Counted from the stretch's first letter, positions 26,908-35,495 are shown. The stretch: DNA of 64,000 nucleotides from Sphingomonas sp. (GCF_024508665.1 NZ_JANINP010000001.1:186001-250000); one strand, 5' to 3'. Made by a program: numbers and translations. The notes: generated by a model not told the origin, from the letters alone.

Positions 26908-28662
26908 TTATTTCTCGATCCCGTATTTCTTCGCGCGGTCGCCTGCCTTGGGGTCGATGGCGATCGCCGCGGCGCGATCGGCCTTGGCCTGGGCATCCTC
27001 GCCAGATTTCGCTTCGACCAGCCCGCGCATGTAGAGCGACCAGGCGCTGCGCGGGTTGATCGCCAGGGCGGCGTTATAGTCTGCCATCGCCTGTTTCCAT
27101 TCGCCGCGCCGCACCCGGATCAGCGCCCGGCTGTCGAGGATGGAGGCGTCGCGCGGCATCGCTCGGAGCGCGGCGTTGCAATCGTCCATCGCCTTGTCGA
27201 GATCGCGGTTGAGCAGGCCGCGCACCCAGCAGCGCCCGTTGAGCGCGATTCCCCGGCTGCTGTCTTCGGGATGGCTCGCGAGCCAGGAGTCAAAATTGGG
27301 CAGCGCCGCCTCGGGCGAACCGAGGCGATCGTATAAAGATGCCAAGACCAAACGCTTGTCGGAGGAGGGGGCGAGGGCGCTGTCGGCCGCCTTCACATCC
27401 TCCCTCGCGCCTGTTTCATTGCCGTCGTGCAACCGGAATTGCGCGCGTTGCAACCGGGCGTCGGCATCGTCGGGAGACAGGCTGATGGCGCGGTCGAGAT
27501 CGGCGAACGAGCCGGCGCGATCGCCATTGGCGAAGCGAGCCATCGCACGCTGATAGACGTAGCGACTCTCCTTGGGGGAAAGCGCGATCGCCTTGTCGAA
27601 ATCGGCCAGTGCCTCGGTCAGTTTGTGGTTGGACGCATAAGTCGCGCCGCGCCGCGAATATTCCTCTGCGGTCGTCGGCTCGGCCGCCTTGTCGGTGAGG
27701 TCGAGCGGTTTGCCGTCGACCGACCGCGCACCCTTTGGCGACAGACCGAACACGGGACCGCCTTCATACGTGATGAACATCCTGTGGTTCGTGTTCGACA
27801 CGAACATGCGATGGGTCAGGAAGAAATCGACCCCGATCAGCATATCGGCATTGCCCAGATCGAGTTGAGACATGCGAATCCTGGGTTTGTTGATCGCTTC
27901 GCCGCCGATATCGATCTTGTCGAATGTGGCGAGCCAGGTGGGCACGCTGTGCGTGCCGAGGCCGCCCCCATTGCCGACGAATTCCACGCCAGGCGTGTTC
28001 GGTGTGATGCCCAGGCGCTTGGCGGTCGCAAGCGACAGAAGCGAGCTTTGTGCTCCGGAATCGAACAACGCCTTGATCTTGACACCGTTGAGCATGACGG
28101 TCGCGACCGTGTGCGGGCGGAACGCACCGTCTGCCCTACCTTCGAGCTCGACCATGGTGAACGGCTTGTCGCCAGCCCAATAGGCCAGACCCGCGCGGGC
28201 GCAGCCATTGGTTTTCATCAGCCGCACCGCGCCGTGCGGCAGATCGTATTCGACATCGGCGATGCCGAGGATGTTCTGCCCGATCAGTCCGGCCGAACCT
28301 GTGTCACTGCCGCCGACGATGAACCCGACTTTGGGGAGCTTGATCCCGGCGAGCGAGAACGTGTCGGTTTCCGCGATGCCCGCCGATGTGTCCCCGCCGA
28401 TCCCTTGCAGCCTGAACCAGGGCGGTGCCGCCGACACCTTCAGTCCGAATTCGGCAGCACTCGCTCGCGAAATGGTGCTGTAGAAGGCGCCGCTATCGAG
28501 GATGAATCGCGCGGTCCTGTCGCCGAAGCGGGCATCGACCATCGGCGAGCGTCCGGCCATGGTGATCGGAAATTCGGCGATCTTCTCAGCCTGGCATTTG
28601 GTCGCGGCGGGCGGGGGCGCCGCCAGCGCGCCCAGCAGTGCAATCAGACTCGTCGCGCCCAT
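26908..28662 (-). CDS. Exported retropepsin-like aspartyl protease with TPR repeats
   Basis: A 584-residue protein with an N-terminal signal-like segment (TSLIALLGALAAPPPA). Two retropepsin-type half-domains follow, each with a catalytic DSG: D56 in FILDSGAFYSTIS and D201 in ALFDSGAQSSLLS, a tandem that could form one intramolecular aspartic protease. From about 335 onward the chain is TPR-like helical repeats (EEYSRRGATYASNHKL; DFDKAIALSPKE; DLDRAISLSPDDADA; DYNAALAINPRSAWSLYMRG). The start at 28662 follows a G-rich ribosome binding site; the frame is open further upstream but without a better start. The protein probably acts in the periplasm with TPR partners. Substrate unknown. Confidence 0.87.
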   Translation of the reverse strand: MGATSLIALLGALAAPPPAATKCQAEKIAEFPITMAGRSPMVDARFGDRTARFILDSGAFYSTISRASAAEFGLKVSAAPPWFRLQGIGGDTSAGIAETDTFSLAGIKLPKVGFIVGGSDTGSAGLIGQNILGIADVEYDLPHGAVRLMKTNGCARAGLAYWAGDKPFTMVELEGRADGAFRPHTVATVMLNGVKIKALFDSGAQSSLLSLATAKRLGITPNTPGVEFVGNGGGLGTHSVPTWLATFDKIDIGGEAINKPRIRMSQLDLGNADMLIGVDFFLTHRMFVSNTNHRMFITYEGGPVFGLSPKGARSVDGKPLDLTDKAAEPTTAEEYSRRGATYASNHKLTEALADFDKAIALSPKESRYVYQRAMARFANGDRAGSFADLDRAISLSPDDADARLQRAQFRLHDGNETGAREDVKAADSALAPSSDKRLVLASLYDRLGSPEAALPNFDSWLASHPEDSSRGIALNGRCWVRGLLNRDLDKAMDDCNAALRAMPRDASILDSRALIRVRRGEWKQAMADYNAALAINPRSAWSLYMRGLVEAKSGEDAQAKADRAAAIAIDPKAGDRAKKYGIEK

Positions 28663-28751
28663 CACATCCCCCCCCATGGTGCGCAAACTATGCCAAATTT
28701 CCAGTTCGCTTAGCAAGATAGGCGCCGAGTTCCGCAGCTCTACGATGCCGG

Positions 28752-28788
28752 ACAAGAAAAAGCCCGGCGGCCGGATGGGCCGCCGGGC
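28752..28788 (-). terminator. Intrinsic terminator after the DUF2157-like membrane protein gene
   Basis: On the minus strand a perfect 11-bp stem GCCCGGCGGCC/GGCCGCCGGGC with a 5-base loop is followed by CTTTTTCTTG. It lies 42 bases past the stop of the membrane-protein gene and before the aspartyl protease start. Confidence 0.88.
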
Positions 28789-28830
28789 AGGTTCGCGCCT
28801 TGATGACAAGGGGCGCGTAAGCCTTGAGTG

Positions 28831-29862
28831 TCAGGCCGCGACGGGCATCTGCACCGGCGGCAGGCGGTTGCCGAGATTGCCGAGCGTGCCGATCACCGCG
28901 CGGCGCATCGGGTGCCAGAAGGCGGAGAGGGTCAGCAGCGCCGATCCGATCACGAACGCGGTGAAGGCCATCGACAGCTCGACCGCCCCCGCTTGCCGAA
29001 ACAGCATCGACAGGGCGTAGAGCACATAGGCCAGGCTCGATACCAGCAGGGCGCGGCGATCGATCGCCAGCGCGATGAAGGCAAACACCAGGTACAGCGC
29101 CATCACGATCAGCGCTTGGGCGACGCCGATCTGGCCCTGGAACACGCCAAGCATGTGGAACACCGAATGCGCGATCATCGGCGCGGCGGCGAGGTGCAGC
29201 CAGAAGGCGACGTCGCTGCGCCGCGTCGTACGGGTCAGGTCCGATCCGTCCCACCACATCGCCAGCGCGAAAGTGCCGATGCCGCCGATCAATACCAGCG
29301 GGAAGATGCCATCCTCGCTGACATGCGTCACCGCGACATACAGCGCGACCAGGGCCGCGACGCCGCTTGCCGCGCCCACCGCGACAGTGATCGGCACCAT
29401 GAACCGCTTCCAATGCAGCCAGGTCGCGCCACCGGTCACCACCGCGATACCGGTCGCGATGAGTGCGTTGGTCTGGTCGCTCCAGTCCGGGTTGATGTCG
29501 ACCAACGTGCCGACCATCGTCGCCGCGACACCGCCGGCAAATGCGAGCAGCAGGATGATGCTGGGAAGCGCCATGCGCCGGACACGGGTGAAATATTCGG
29601 CCAAGGTCCAGGCCGCGACGGCGACCCCAAGCCCGCCCAAGCCGGTCTTTACCCAGCCGCCGAGCCAGCCGATCGACGTCAGCAACAGCGCGATGGCGAT
29701 GGCGACGAATATGTCGTTGAACCCGGTCAATAGCCGGAAGCTTTCCTCGTCCACCGCGGGCGCGACGCGCATCGCGGCGATATGCTGGCGGAAAGCGTCG
29801 GCGGCCGACTGCGGGATGACCCCCGCCGCTACCGCGCCCTCCAGGTCGCTTTCACTATACAT
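28831..29862 (-). CDS. DUF2157/DUF4401-like polytopic membrane protein
   Basis: A 343-residue protein with a short soluble N-terminus (MYSESDLEGAVAAGVIPQ) followed by roughly ten hydrophobic segments (IFVAIAIALLLTSIGWL; IILLLAFAGGVAATMVG; ITVAVGAASGVAALVALYV; IVMALYLVFAFIALAI). The N-terminal phrase about a helix leading into a membrane array resembles DUF2157-type proteins, whose function is unknown. The start at 29862 is supported by the strong AGAGGAGG site. The gene has its own terminator. Upstream, GTGTA-N4-TACAC at 29905-29918 could be a regulator site. Confidence 0.8.
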   Translation of the reverse strand: MYSESDLEGAVAAGVIPQSAADAFRQHIAAMRVAPAVDEESFRLLTGFNDIFVAIAIALLLTSIGWLGGWVKTGLGGLGVAVAAWTLAEYFTRVRRMALPSIILLLAFAGGVAATMVGTLVDINPDWSDQTNALIATGIAVVTGGATWLHWKRFMVPITVAVGAASGVAALVALYVAVTHVSEDGIFPLVLIGGIGTFALAMWWDGSDLTRTTRRSDVAFWLHLAAAPMIAHSVFHMLGVFQGQIGVAQALIVMALYLVFAFIALAIDRRALLVSSLAYVLYALSMLFRQAGAVELSMAFTAFVIGSALLTLSAFWHPMRRAVIGTLGNLGNRLPPVQMPVAA

Positions 29863-29904
29863 GGCATTCCTCCTCTGAAGAGACCATGTACCACAAGTGA
29901 TATA

Positions 29905-29918
29905 GTGTAGCAATACAC
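29905..29918. promoter_or_regulatory. Short dyad upstream of the DUF2157-like gene
   Basis: GTGTA-N4-TACAC, 43 bases before the start of the membrane-protein gene and in a locally AT-rich stretch, has the shape of a small dimeric regulator site. No local regulator is obvious for it. Confidence 0.3.
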
Positions 29919-29933
29919 CATGGCGGAAGTCGT

Positions 29934-30374
29934 TTAATACGATCCTCTGGCCCGATGCGCGGCCAGCACCGCATCATAATTGCCGAGCACGCGCTCCTCG
30001 AGGTCGGTATCGCAATATTCGACCACCTCGGCGATCTTGCCGTCCCGGAAATGGAAGACGAAGCAGTAATGGTTGTCGTACCGCTCGCCCGATTTGAGCA
30101 TCACGTCGCCGCGCACTTCCGCGACCACCATCTCTCCTTCGGCCACGAGGTTGATCGCGCGTGCGGTATAGTCGGTCGCGAACAGGCCGAAGAGTGGGCG
30201 CAGCAGGTCGCGATGGATCGCCTCCTGTCCTTCGAACCGTCGCGACCAGCTGCAATGACCGGGAAAGCGCCAGACATAATCCGGATGGACCGACGCCGCG
30301 AAAACGCTGCGGTCGCCTGCGGCCATCGCCGAATAGATGCGTTCGATCACTTGCTTGTTCCGCTCGGCGCTCAT
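29934..30374 (-). CDS. NTF2-like / SnoaL-like protein
   Basis: A 146-residue protein of the cone-shaped NTF2-like fold. Features are the N-terminal helix ERNKQVIERIYSAMAAGD, the pocket strand VHPDYVWRFPG and the C-terminal strands VVAEVRGDVML, CFVFHFRDGKIAEVVEYCD. Members include ketosteroid isomerases, SnoaL cyclases and many of unknown role; no catalytic residues decide here. ATG 30374 is preceded by AAGGAGAATG. The gene is divergent from a LysR regulator with a T-N11-A dyad between them, so it is the likely target of that regulator. Confidence 0.85.
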   Translation of the reverse strand: MSAERNKQVIERIYSAMAAGDRSVFAASVHPDYVWRFPGHCSWSRRFEGQEAIHRDLLRPLFGLFATDYTARAINLVAEGEMVVAEVRGDVMLKSGERYDNHYCFVFHFRDGKIAEVVEYCDTDLEERVLGNYDAVLAAHRARGSY

Positions 30375-30413
30375 GACATTCTCCTTGTCCCACAACAGCA
30401 TGGCTAAGGATTG

Positions 30414-30434
30414 ACTATCCCGGAAATGAATAGT
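30414..30434. promoter_or_regulatory. LysR-type T-N11-A dyad between divergent genes
   Basis: ACTAT (30414-30418) and ATAGT (30430-30434) are separated by exactly 11 bases, the classic LysR box geometry. It lies between the NTF2-like gene (minus) and the LysR gene (plus) and is 14 bases before the regulator ATG, consistent with autoregulation. Confidence 0.65.
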
Positions 30435-30447
30435 TCTGATATCGTGC

Positions 30448-31341
30448 ATGTCGGAACTGGATATTGGTCGCTACGACCTCAACTTGTTGCGCGCCCTGTT
30501 GGCGATGATCGAGAGCGGCAGCGTCACCCGCGCGGCGCAGATCGTGTCGGTTTCCCAGCCGGCGATGAGCCGTATCCTGGCGCGCCTGCGTGAGGATTTC
30601 GGCGACCCGTTGCTGGTGCGCAGCGGCGCTGGGATGAAGCGCACGCCGCGCGCGGAGGCGCTTGCCGAGCCCGTCCGTGCCCTGCTCAAGCAAGCTGCCG
30701 CCTTGTATGAAGGTGAGGCGTTCGACCCGGCAGTAGCCCAGCGCGTCTTCCGGGCGGCTATCCCCGACGTCGTCGCGGCGACCGTGCTCGCACCGTTGAT
30801 CGAGGCGATGGCGCGCGAGGCGCCCGGCTGCCGCATCGACCTCATTCCCTGGCCGCGGCCGAACGATCCGGTCATCGCCACGCTCGATTTCGCGATCAGC
30901 ACCGACACGGTCTTGTTCGCCGGACTGCGCATGGCGCCGCTGTTCGACGATCATGACGTGCTAGCGGTCCATGTCGGCCAGCCCGCGACGTGGCGCCAGA
31001 TCCTCGAAATGCTCGACGCGCCGCATATCGCTGTGGTCGGGGCGGGCGCGACGAGCGATCCGGTGGACGACTGGTTGGCGGATCAGGGACTACACCGCCG
31101 CATCGCCGCAGTCGTACCGCATTATCTACAGGCGCTGATGACAGTAGCGCGGACCGATCTCGTCGCCATCCTGCCGTCGAGGTTGATCGCCGCTTATGGT
31201 CCCCAACTCGATGTGCGCGCGGCGGAACTGCCGATCGAGCAGAGCACCGACCGTCATTTCCTGTTCCACCCGGTCGAGCGCGACGCCGATGCTGCGTCGG
31301 TGTGGTTGCGGAGCCTGATACAGCGGACCGTGGGGGATTGA
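30448..31341 (+). CDS. LysR family transcriptional regulator
   Basis: A 297-residue LysR-type regulator. The winged helix-turn-helix covers about 8-65 (DLNLLRALLAMIESGSVTRAA; VSVSQPAMSRILARLREDFG; DPLLVRSGAGMKRTPRA), and the rest is a periplasmic-binding-protein-like effector domain. It is divergent from the NTF2-like gene, which is its probable target; the effector is unknown. The sequence resembles the NodD/LinR-like subgroup of LysR proteins (SELDIGRYDLNLLRAL). Confidence 0.93.
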   Translation: MSELDIGRYDLNLLRALLAMIESGSVTRAAQIVSVSQPAMSRILARLREDFGDPLLVRSGAGMKRTPRAEALAEPVRALLKQAAALYEGEAFDPAVAQRVFRAAIPDVVAATVLAPLIEAMAREAPGCRIDLIPWPRPNDPVIATLDFAISTDTVLFAGLRMAPLFDDHDVLAVHVGQPATWRQILEMLDAPHIAVVGAGATSDPVDDWLADQGLHRRIAAVVPHYLQALMTVARTDLVAILPSRLIAAYGPQLDVRAAELPIEQSTDRHFLFHPVERDADAASVWLRSLIQRTVGD

Positions 31342-31350
31342 CTGCTCAAT

Positions 31351-31504
31351 TCCTCCCCGAGCTTGGCTCGGGGAGGGGGACCATTGCGCAGCAATGGTGG
31401 AGGGGAATGGCGGCGCCATTGCATCATGCCCAACCTCGCTTCGCTCGGCCCCTCCACCACCCGCTTCGCGGGCGGTCCCCCTCCCCAAGCGAGCTTGGGG
31501 AGGA
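31351..31504. repeat. Intergenic inverted repeat with nested hairpins
   Basis: Left arm 31351-31382 and right arm 31474-31504 are near-complementary, and each folds on itself (CCCCGAGC/GCTCGGGG in the left arm; CTCCCCAAG/CTTGGGGAG in the right). A further hairpin CCATTGC-gca-GCAATGG sits at 31381-31397. The element fills the gap between the convergent LysR and SDR genes and probably acts as a bidirectional terminator. It is of the family of dispersed palindromic repeats seen in sphingomonads. Confidence 0.7.
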
Positions 31505-31520
31505 TTTTAGGAGGGGCGCC

Positions 31521-32420
31521 TTAGCCCCCAGTCAGCTTCTTCATGATCGTGATCGACTGCTCGCTGCCCGACTGGGGTACGATTTCCCCCGTGCGATCGG
31601 TGATCTCCGCCCAATGCGCCGCGACGCCTTCGGGCGAGAGCTCGTCGCCGGTCAGCAGCTTGCCTTGGGTTAGCGTGACATAGGCCGCCTGGAACACGCC
31701 GGCGCCGGCGCCGACGATCGCATTGGTCGGCGCATCCTCGCTGACCAGATAGAGCGCGGCAGGCGCAACCTTTTCGGGGGCAAACGCCTTGAACGCCTCT
31801 GCCGGGAACAGATCCTCGGTCATGCGGGTGCCCGCCGTCGGGGCGATGGTGTTGACCTTGATGTTGTACTTGGCACCCTCGAGGTAGAGAGTCTTGGTCA
31901 GGCCGGCGAGGCCCAGCTTCGCGGCGCCGTAATTGGCCTGGCCGAAATTGCCGAACAGGCCGGTCGACGAAGCGGTCATCAGGATGCGGCCATAGGCCTG
32001 TTCGCGCATCGTCGCCCACACCGCCTTGGTGCAATTGGCCGACCCGTTGAGGTGGACGTCGACCACGAACTTGAAATCGGCCGGCTCCATATTGGCGAAG
32101 CTCTTGTCGCGCAGCACGCCGGCATTGTTGATCAGGATATGGACACCGCCCCAGGCTTCCTTGGCCTTGGCGACCATCTCGACCATCTGTTCGTATTCGG
32201 TCACGCTGCCGCCGTTCGACATCGCCTCGCCGCCCGCAGCCTTGATCTCCTCGACCACCTTCAGCGCCGCATCCGAATGGCCGGTTCCATCGCGCGCGCC
32301 GCCCAAGTCATTGACGACGACCTTCGCGCCACGTGCCGCCAGCGCCAGCGCATATTCGCGGCCCAGGCCGCCGCCCGCGCCGGTCACGATGGCTACCTTG
32401 TCGTCGAAACGGATCGTCAT
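31521..32420 (-). CDS. SDR family oxidoreductase (3-hydroxyacyl-CoA dehydrogenase-like)
   Basis: A 299-residue short-chain dehydrogenase. The cofactor motif TGAGGGLG is at 13-20, NNAG at 98-101, catalytic Ser at about 151, and Y164/K168 in YGAAK. Sequence such as VVVNDLGGARDGTG and IVGAGAGVFQAAYVTLTQG resembles the dehydrogenase part of peroxisomal multifunctional enzyme type 2, so a (3R)-hydroxyacyl-CoA substrate is likely but inferred. It is about 50 residues longer than simple SDRs because of a C-terminal tail. Transcribed alone, convergent with the LysR gene. Confidence 0.9.
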   Translation of the reverse strand: MTIRFDDKVAIVTGAGGGLGREYALALAARGAKVVVNDLGGARDGTGHSDAALKVVEEIKAAGGEAMSNGGSVTEYEQMVEMVAKAKEAWGGVHILINNAGVLRDKSFANMEPADFKFVVDVHLNGSANCTKAVWATMREQAYGRILMTASSTGLFGNFGQANYGAAKLGLAGLTKTLYLEGAKYNIKVNTIAPTAGTRMTEDLFPAEAFKAFAPEKVAPAALYLVSEDAPTNAIVGAGAGVFQAAYVTLTQGKLLTGDELSPEGVAAHWAEITDRTGEIVPQSGSEQSITIMKKLTGG

Positions 32421-32496
32421 TCAATCGCTCCCTAATGTTGTCGACGCTTCCTAGGACTTTCGCTGCGCTGCGCAATAGTCCGTACCGAAAATACGA

Positions 32497-32530
32497 AAAG
32501 CCCGGCGCGGGCGTGCCGACCCGCGCCGGG
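32497..32530 (-). terminator. Intrinsic terminator after the first proline-rich protein gene
   Basis: On the minus strand CCCGGCGCGGG/CCCGCGCCGGG forms an 11-bp perfect stem with an 8-base loop, followed by CTTTTCGTAT. It is 30 bases past the stop at 32561. Confidence 0.82.
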
Positions 32531-32560
32531 AAAGGGGAGCTTACGACCCGTTTCTTATAC

Positions 32561-32839
32561 TTATTTGGGATCGTGCCGCTGGATGCACTTGTCGAACTGG
32601 CCGCGCTTGCAGGGCGGATAGCTCGCCAGTGGAGCGGGCGGCGGAAACACCACGTCGGGCGGAGGCGCCGGTTTGAACACCACGGTAGCATTCGGCGGGG
32701 GTGGGGGCATTGGCGGCGGGGCATAGCCCCCAGGCGGATCGCCCGCGCTTTGTGCCGGGGTCGGCTGGGTCGACGCCGGAGTCTCCTGCGCCAAGGCAGG
32801 CATCGTCACAGCGATGGCGGCCAAAAGGATCAATCTCAT
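32561..32839 (-). CDS. Small secreted proline-rich protein with C-x6-C tail
   Basis: A 92-residue protein with a signal peptide (MRLILLAAIAVTMPALAQ) and a mature part made largely of proline, alanine and threonine, ending in CKRGQFDKCIQRHD. ATG 32839 is preceded by CTGAGGAGGTCAGG. It is the second of two tandem paralogues; the neighbour at 32908-33225 has the same signal peptide type, a Pro/Ala linker and a similar two-cysteine tail. Function unknown; both are probably periplasmic or surface proteins. Confidence 0.78.
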   Translation of the reverse strand: MRLILLAAIAVTMPALAQETPASTQPTPAQSAGDPPGGYAPPPMPPPPPNATVVFKPAPPPDVVFPPPAPLASYPPCKRGQFDKCIQRHDPK

Positions 32840-32907
32840 CCTGACCTCCTCAGGGACGGCGGAGCCGGGCGCCGCCCGGCCTCGCTCGGTTCAGGCGATT
32901 GGCGCGA

Positions 32908-33225
32908 TCACGCTCCCGGCGGGCGGGGCGTGGTGTGCAGCCGCGCGCCGTTCGGCGCCGAATGCTCCTTGCAATGATCGACGACGGTCTTGGTGCACCA
33001 TGGGACGTCGGCGCCGGTAGCGGGGGCCGCAGCGTCGGGCAGCGGCTGCACTACAGGCGTTGACGGTCCCATGACCATTTGCGCTGGGCCGGCAGGCGGT
33101 CCCGGCGGGGCGGGCAGCGGCGCCGGCGCGGCCTGAGGATCGGGAGCAGGCGACGGCGCCGGTGCGTTCTGCGCGATGGCGGGCATCGCGATCATTGCGG
33201 CCGCCGCAACGAGTATCAGCTTCAT
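32908..33225 (-). CDS. Small secreted proline-rich protein, paralogue of the downstream gene
   Basis: A 105-residue protein with a signal peptide (MKLILVAAAAMIAMPAIAQ), a Pro/Ala-rich spacer and a C-terminal two-cysteine segment WCTKTVVDHCKEH. The start at 33225 is supported by AACAAGGAGAGT. Sequence and layout match the following gene, suggesting tandem duplication. No enzymatic motif is present. It lies just downstream of phoB on the same strand, separated by a hairpin. Confidence 0.78.
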   Translation of the reverse strand: MKLILVAAAAMIAMPAIAQNAPAPSPAPDPQAAPAPLPAPPGPPAGPAQMVMGPSTPVVQPLPDAAAPATGADVPWCTKTVVDHCKEHSAPNGARLHTTPRPPGA

Positions 33226-33299
33226 GCGACTCTCCTTGTTCTGCACAATCTCTGCGTGACAGGGGGCCCAACGCGCCACTCTCGAATTGGCTCCCTCGT

Positions 33300-33327
33300 T
33301 TCGGGTGCGATTCTTTACGCACCCGAA
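33300..33327 (-). terminator. Hairpin at the end of phoB
   Basis: A 10-bp perfect stem TTCGGGTGCG/CGCACCCGAA has an 8-base loop holding the phoB stop codon. No clear T-run follows, so it may slow or end the Pho transcript or protect its 3' end. Confidence 0.5.
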
Positions 33328-34007
33328 TCGAGCGCATAGCCCGCCGATCGCACCGTGCGGATGACATCCGGTTTGTCGCCCCGATTTATCGCTTTGCGCA
33401 GGCGGCGGATATGGACGTCGACCGTGCGGCTTTCGATATCGCTGTCATGACCCCATACCGCATCGAGCAACCGCTCGCGGCTGAACACCCAGCCGGGATG
33501 TTCGAGGAAATGCTTGAGCAGGCGGAACTCGGTCGGGCCGAGCGGCACGACTTCGCCGCTGCGGCGGACCTTGTGTCCCACCGTATCCATCTCGATGTCA
33601 CCATAAGTGAGCTGCTCGCCGGCCAGCGCCGGACGCACGCGGCGCAACACCGCGCCGACTCGCGCGACGAGCTCGCGTGGCGAAAACGGCTTGGTGACGT
33701 AATCGTCGGCGCCGGTCTCGAGACCGCGAACGCGATCCTCTTCCTCGCCGCGCGCGGTGAGCATGATGATCGGGATGTTCGCGGTTTCCGGCATGCGGCG
33801 GAGGCGCCGGCACACTTCGATCCCTGACAGCCCCTCGACCATCCAGTCGAGCAGGACGATATCGGGCGTCGCTTCCTTGGCGAGCAGCAACGCCTCTTCG
33901 CCGTCGGGCGTGTGCGCGACCTCGAAATCCTCGCGTTTGAAATGATAGACGAGCAATTCCGCCAGCGCGGCGTCGTCTTCAACCAGCAACATCTTGGCCC
34001 GTGCCAT
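33315..34007 (-). CDS. phoB: Phosphate regulon response regulator PhoB
   Basis: A 230-residue OmpR/PhoB-class regulator. The receiver domain (1-120) has the acidic pair E10-D11-D12 and phospho-acceptor D54 (LLDWMVEG), with K103-type TKPFS. The C-terminal winged helix has FRLLKHFLEHPGWVFSRERLLD and the recognition part RTVDVHIRRLRKAI. As the last gene of the pst-pho cluster it would bind Pho boxes when phosphorylated by PhoR under phosphate shortage. The phoU stop and phoB start overlap by one base (TAATG), so translation is coupled. Confidence 0.97.
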   Translation of the reverse strand: MARAKMLLVEDDAALAELLVYHFKREDFEVAHTPDGEEALLLAKEATPDIVLLDWMVEGLSGIEVCRRLRRMPETANIPIIMLTARGEEEDRVRGLETGADDYVTKPFSPRELVARVGAVLRRVRPALAGEQLTYGDIEMDTVGHKVRRSGEVVPLGPTEFRLLKHFLEHPGWVFSRERLLDAVWGHDSDIESRTVDVHIRRLRKAINRGDKPDVIRTVRSAGYALDSGA

Positions 34008-34702
34008 TACACTTCCCCTGACTTGCCGCGCTCACGCTCGGTCATTTGCGTGCCGGTGGCGGCGAAATAGATCATTTCGGCGACGTTGGTCGCATGGTCG
34101 CCGATCCTCTCCAGGTTCTTGGCGACGAACAGCAGGTGCGCGACCTGACTGATCGTCGCGGGGTTTTCGACCATATAAGTGACGAGCATACGGAAGATGC
34201 TGTCGTAGAAGTCGTCGAGCGCCTGGTCGCGCAGGCAGACGTCGACCGCCGCGTGCGCATCGCGCGCCGCGAACGCGTCGAGCGCATCATGGACCATCTC
34301 GGCGGCCATCTTGCCCATCGCCGGAAGGACCGAGATCGGCTCGATGCGATGTTCGCTTTCGATCATCGGAACGCGCTTGGCGATATTCTTGGCGTAATCG
34401 CCGATCCGCTCGATCACGCCGGCGATCTTGAGCGCGGCGACCACCTCGCGCAGGTCGTTGGCCATCGGCGCGCGCAGGGCGATAATTCGCACCGCCAGCG
34501 TCTCCACTTCGGCCTCGATCACATCGATCTGCTTGTCGGCGAGGCGGACTTGCTGTGCCAGATCTAGGTCGACGCGCTGCAATGCGTTCATCGCATCGTG
34601 GATCGCGCGCTCGGCCAGGCCGCCCATTTGGCTGATCAGGCCGCGCAGATGCCCGATCTCGTCATCGAAGACCTTGACCGTATGTTCCTGGCCGGTTGCC
34701 AT
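34007..34702 (-). CDS. phoU: Phosphate signalling protein PhoU
   Basis: A 231-residue protein with the two three-helix-bundle repeats of PhoU, each with the metal-binding E/D pattern (IERIGDYAKNIAKRV in the first; LERIGDHATNVAEMI in the second). PhoU links the Pst transporter to PhoR and keeps the regulon off when phosphate is plentiful. The start at 34702 is chosen because it follows CTGAGGAGTTAGAGCG; the frame is open through the end of pstB. Between pstB and phoB in the cluster. Confidence 0.96.
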   Translation of the reverse strand: MATGQEHTVKVFDDEIGHLRGLISQMGGLAERAIHDAMNALQRVDLDLAQQVRLADKQIDVIEAEVETLAVRIIALRAPMANDLREVVAALKIAGVIERIGDYAKNIAKRVPMIESEHRIEPISVLPAMGKMAAEMVHDALDAFAARDAHAAVDVCLRDQALDDFYDSIFRMLVTYMVENPATISQVAHLLFVAKNLERIGDHATNVAEMIYFAATGTQMTERERGKSGEV

Positions 34703-34715
34703 TCGCTCTAACTCC

Positions 34716-35495
34716 TCAGCCATAACGGCCGGTAATATAGTCGCGCGTCCGCTCTTCGCGCGGGTTGGTGAAGATGTCCGACGTCTGGCCATATTCGACC
34801 AGCTGGCCGAGGTGGAAGAAGGCGGTGCGCTGCGACACGCGCGCGGCCTGCTGCATATTATGGGTGACGACGACGATCGCGTAGCGGCCCTTCAGTTCGT
34901 GGATCAGTTCCTCGATCTTGGCGGTCGCGATCGGATCGAGCGCCGAGCAGGGCTCGTCCATCAGGATCACTTCGGGATCGACCGCGATCGCGCGCGCGAT
35001 GCACAAGCGCTGTTGCTGGCCGCCCGACAGAGCGGTGCCGCTGTCGGACAGGCGATCCTTGACCTCGCCCCACAGGCCCGCGCGCGTCAGCGAGCGTTCG
35101 ACGATGCGATCCATATCGGCCTTGGACGATGCCAGGCCGTGGATGCGCGGGCCGTAAGCGACATTCTCGTAGATCGACTTGGGGAACGGGTTGGGCTTCT
35201 GGAACACCATGCCGACGCGCGCACGGAGCTGGACCACGTCCATCTCGCGCGCATAGACGTCCTCACCGTCCAGCCGGATGTCTCCCTTGACGCGTGCGGA
35301 GGCGATCGTGTCGTTCATCCGATTGAGCGTGCGCAGGAAAGTCGACTTGCCGCAGCCCGACGGGCCGATGAACGCGGTCACCTTGTCCTGGTCGATATCG
35401 ATCGACACGTCGCTGATCGCTTGCGTCGCGCCGTACCAGACGCTGACATCGCGCGCGGTCATCTTGTGATCAAACGAAGGTTTGTTGTCGGTCAC
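34716..35495 (-). CDS. pstB: Phosphate ABC transporter ATP-binding protein PstB
   Basis: A 259-residue ABC ATPase. Walker [10 protein letters not shown] (44-52), signature LSGGQQQR (156-163), Walker B ILMDEP (D180, E181) and switch histidine in [10 protein letters not shown] are all present. It powers high-affinity phosphate import through PstCA. Its ATG overlaps the pstA stop by 4 bases. Confidence 0.98.
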   Translation of the reverse strand: MTDNKPSFDHKMTARDVSVWYGATQAISDVSIDIDQDKVTAFIGPSGCGKSTFLRTLNRMNDTIASARVKGDIRLDGEDVYAREMDVVQLRARVGMVFQKPNPFPKSIYENVAYGPRIHGLASSKADMDRIVERSLTRAGLWGEVKDRLSDSGTALSGGQQQRLCIARAIAVDPEVILMDEPCSALDPIATAKIEELIHELKGRYAIVVVTHNMQQAARVSQRTAFFHLGQLVEYGQTSDIFTNPREERTRDYITGRYG

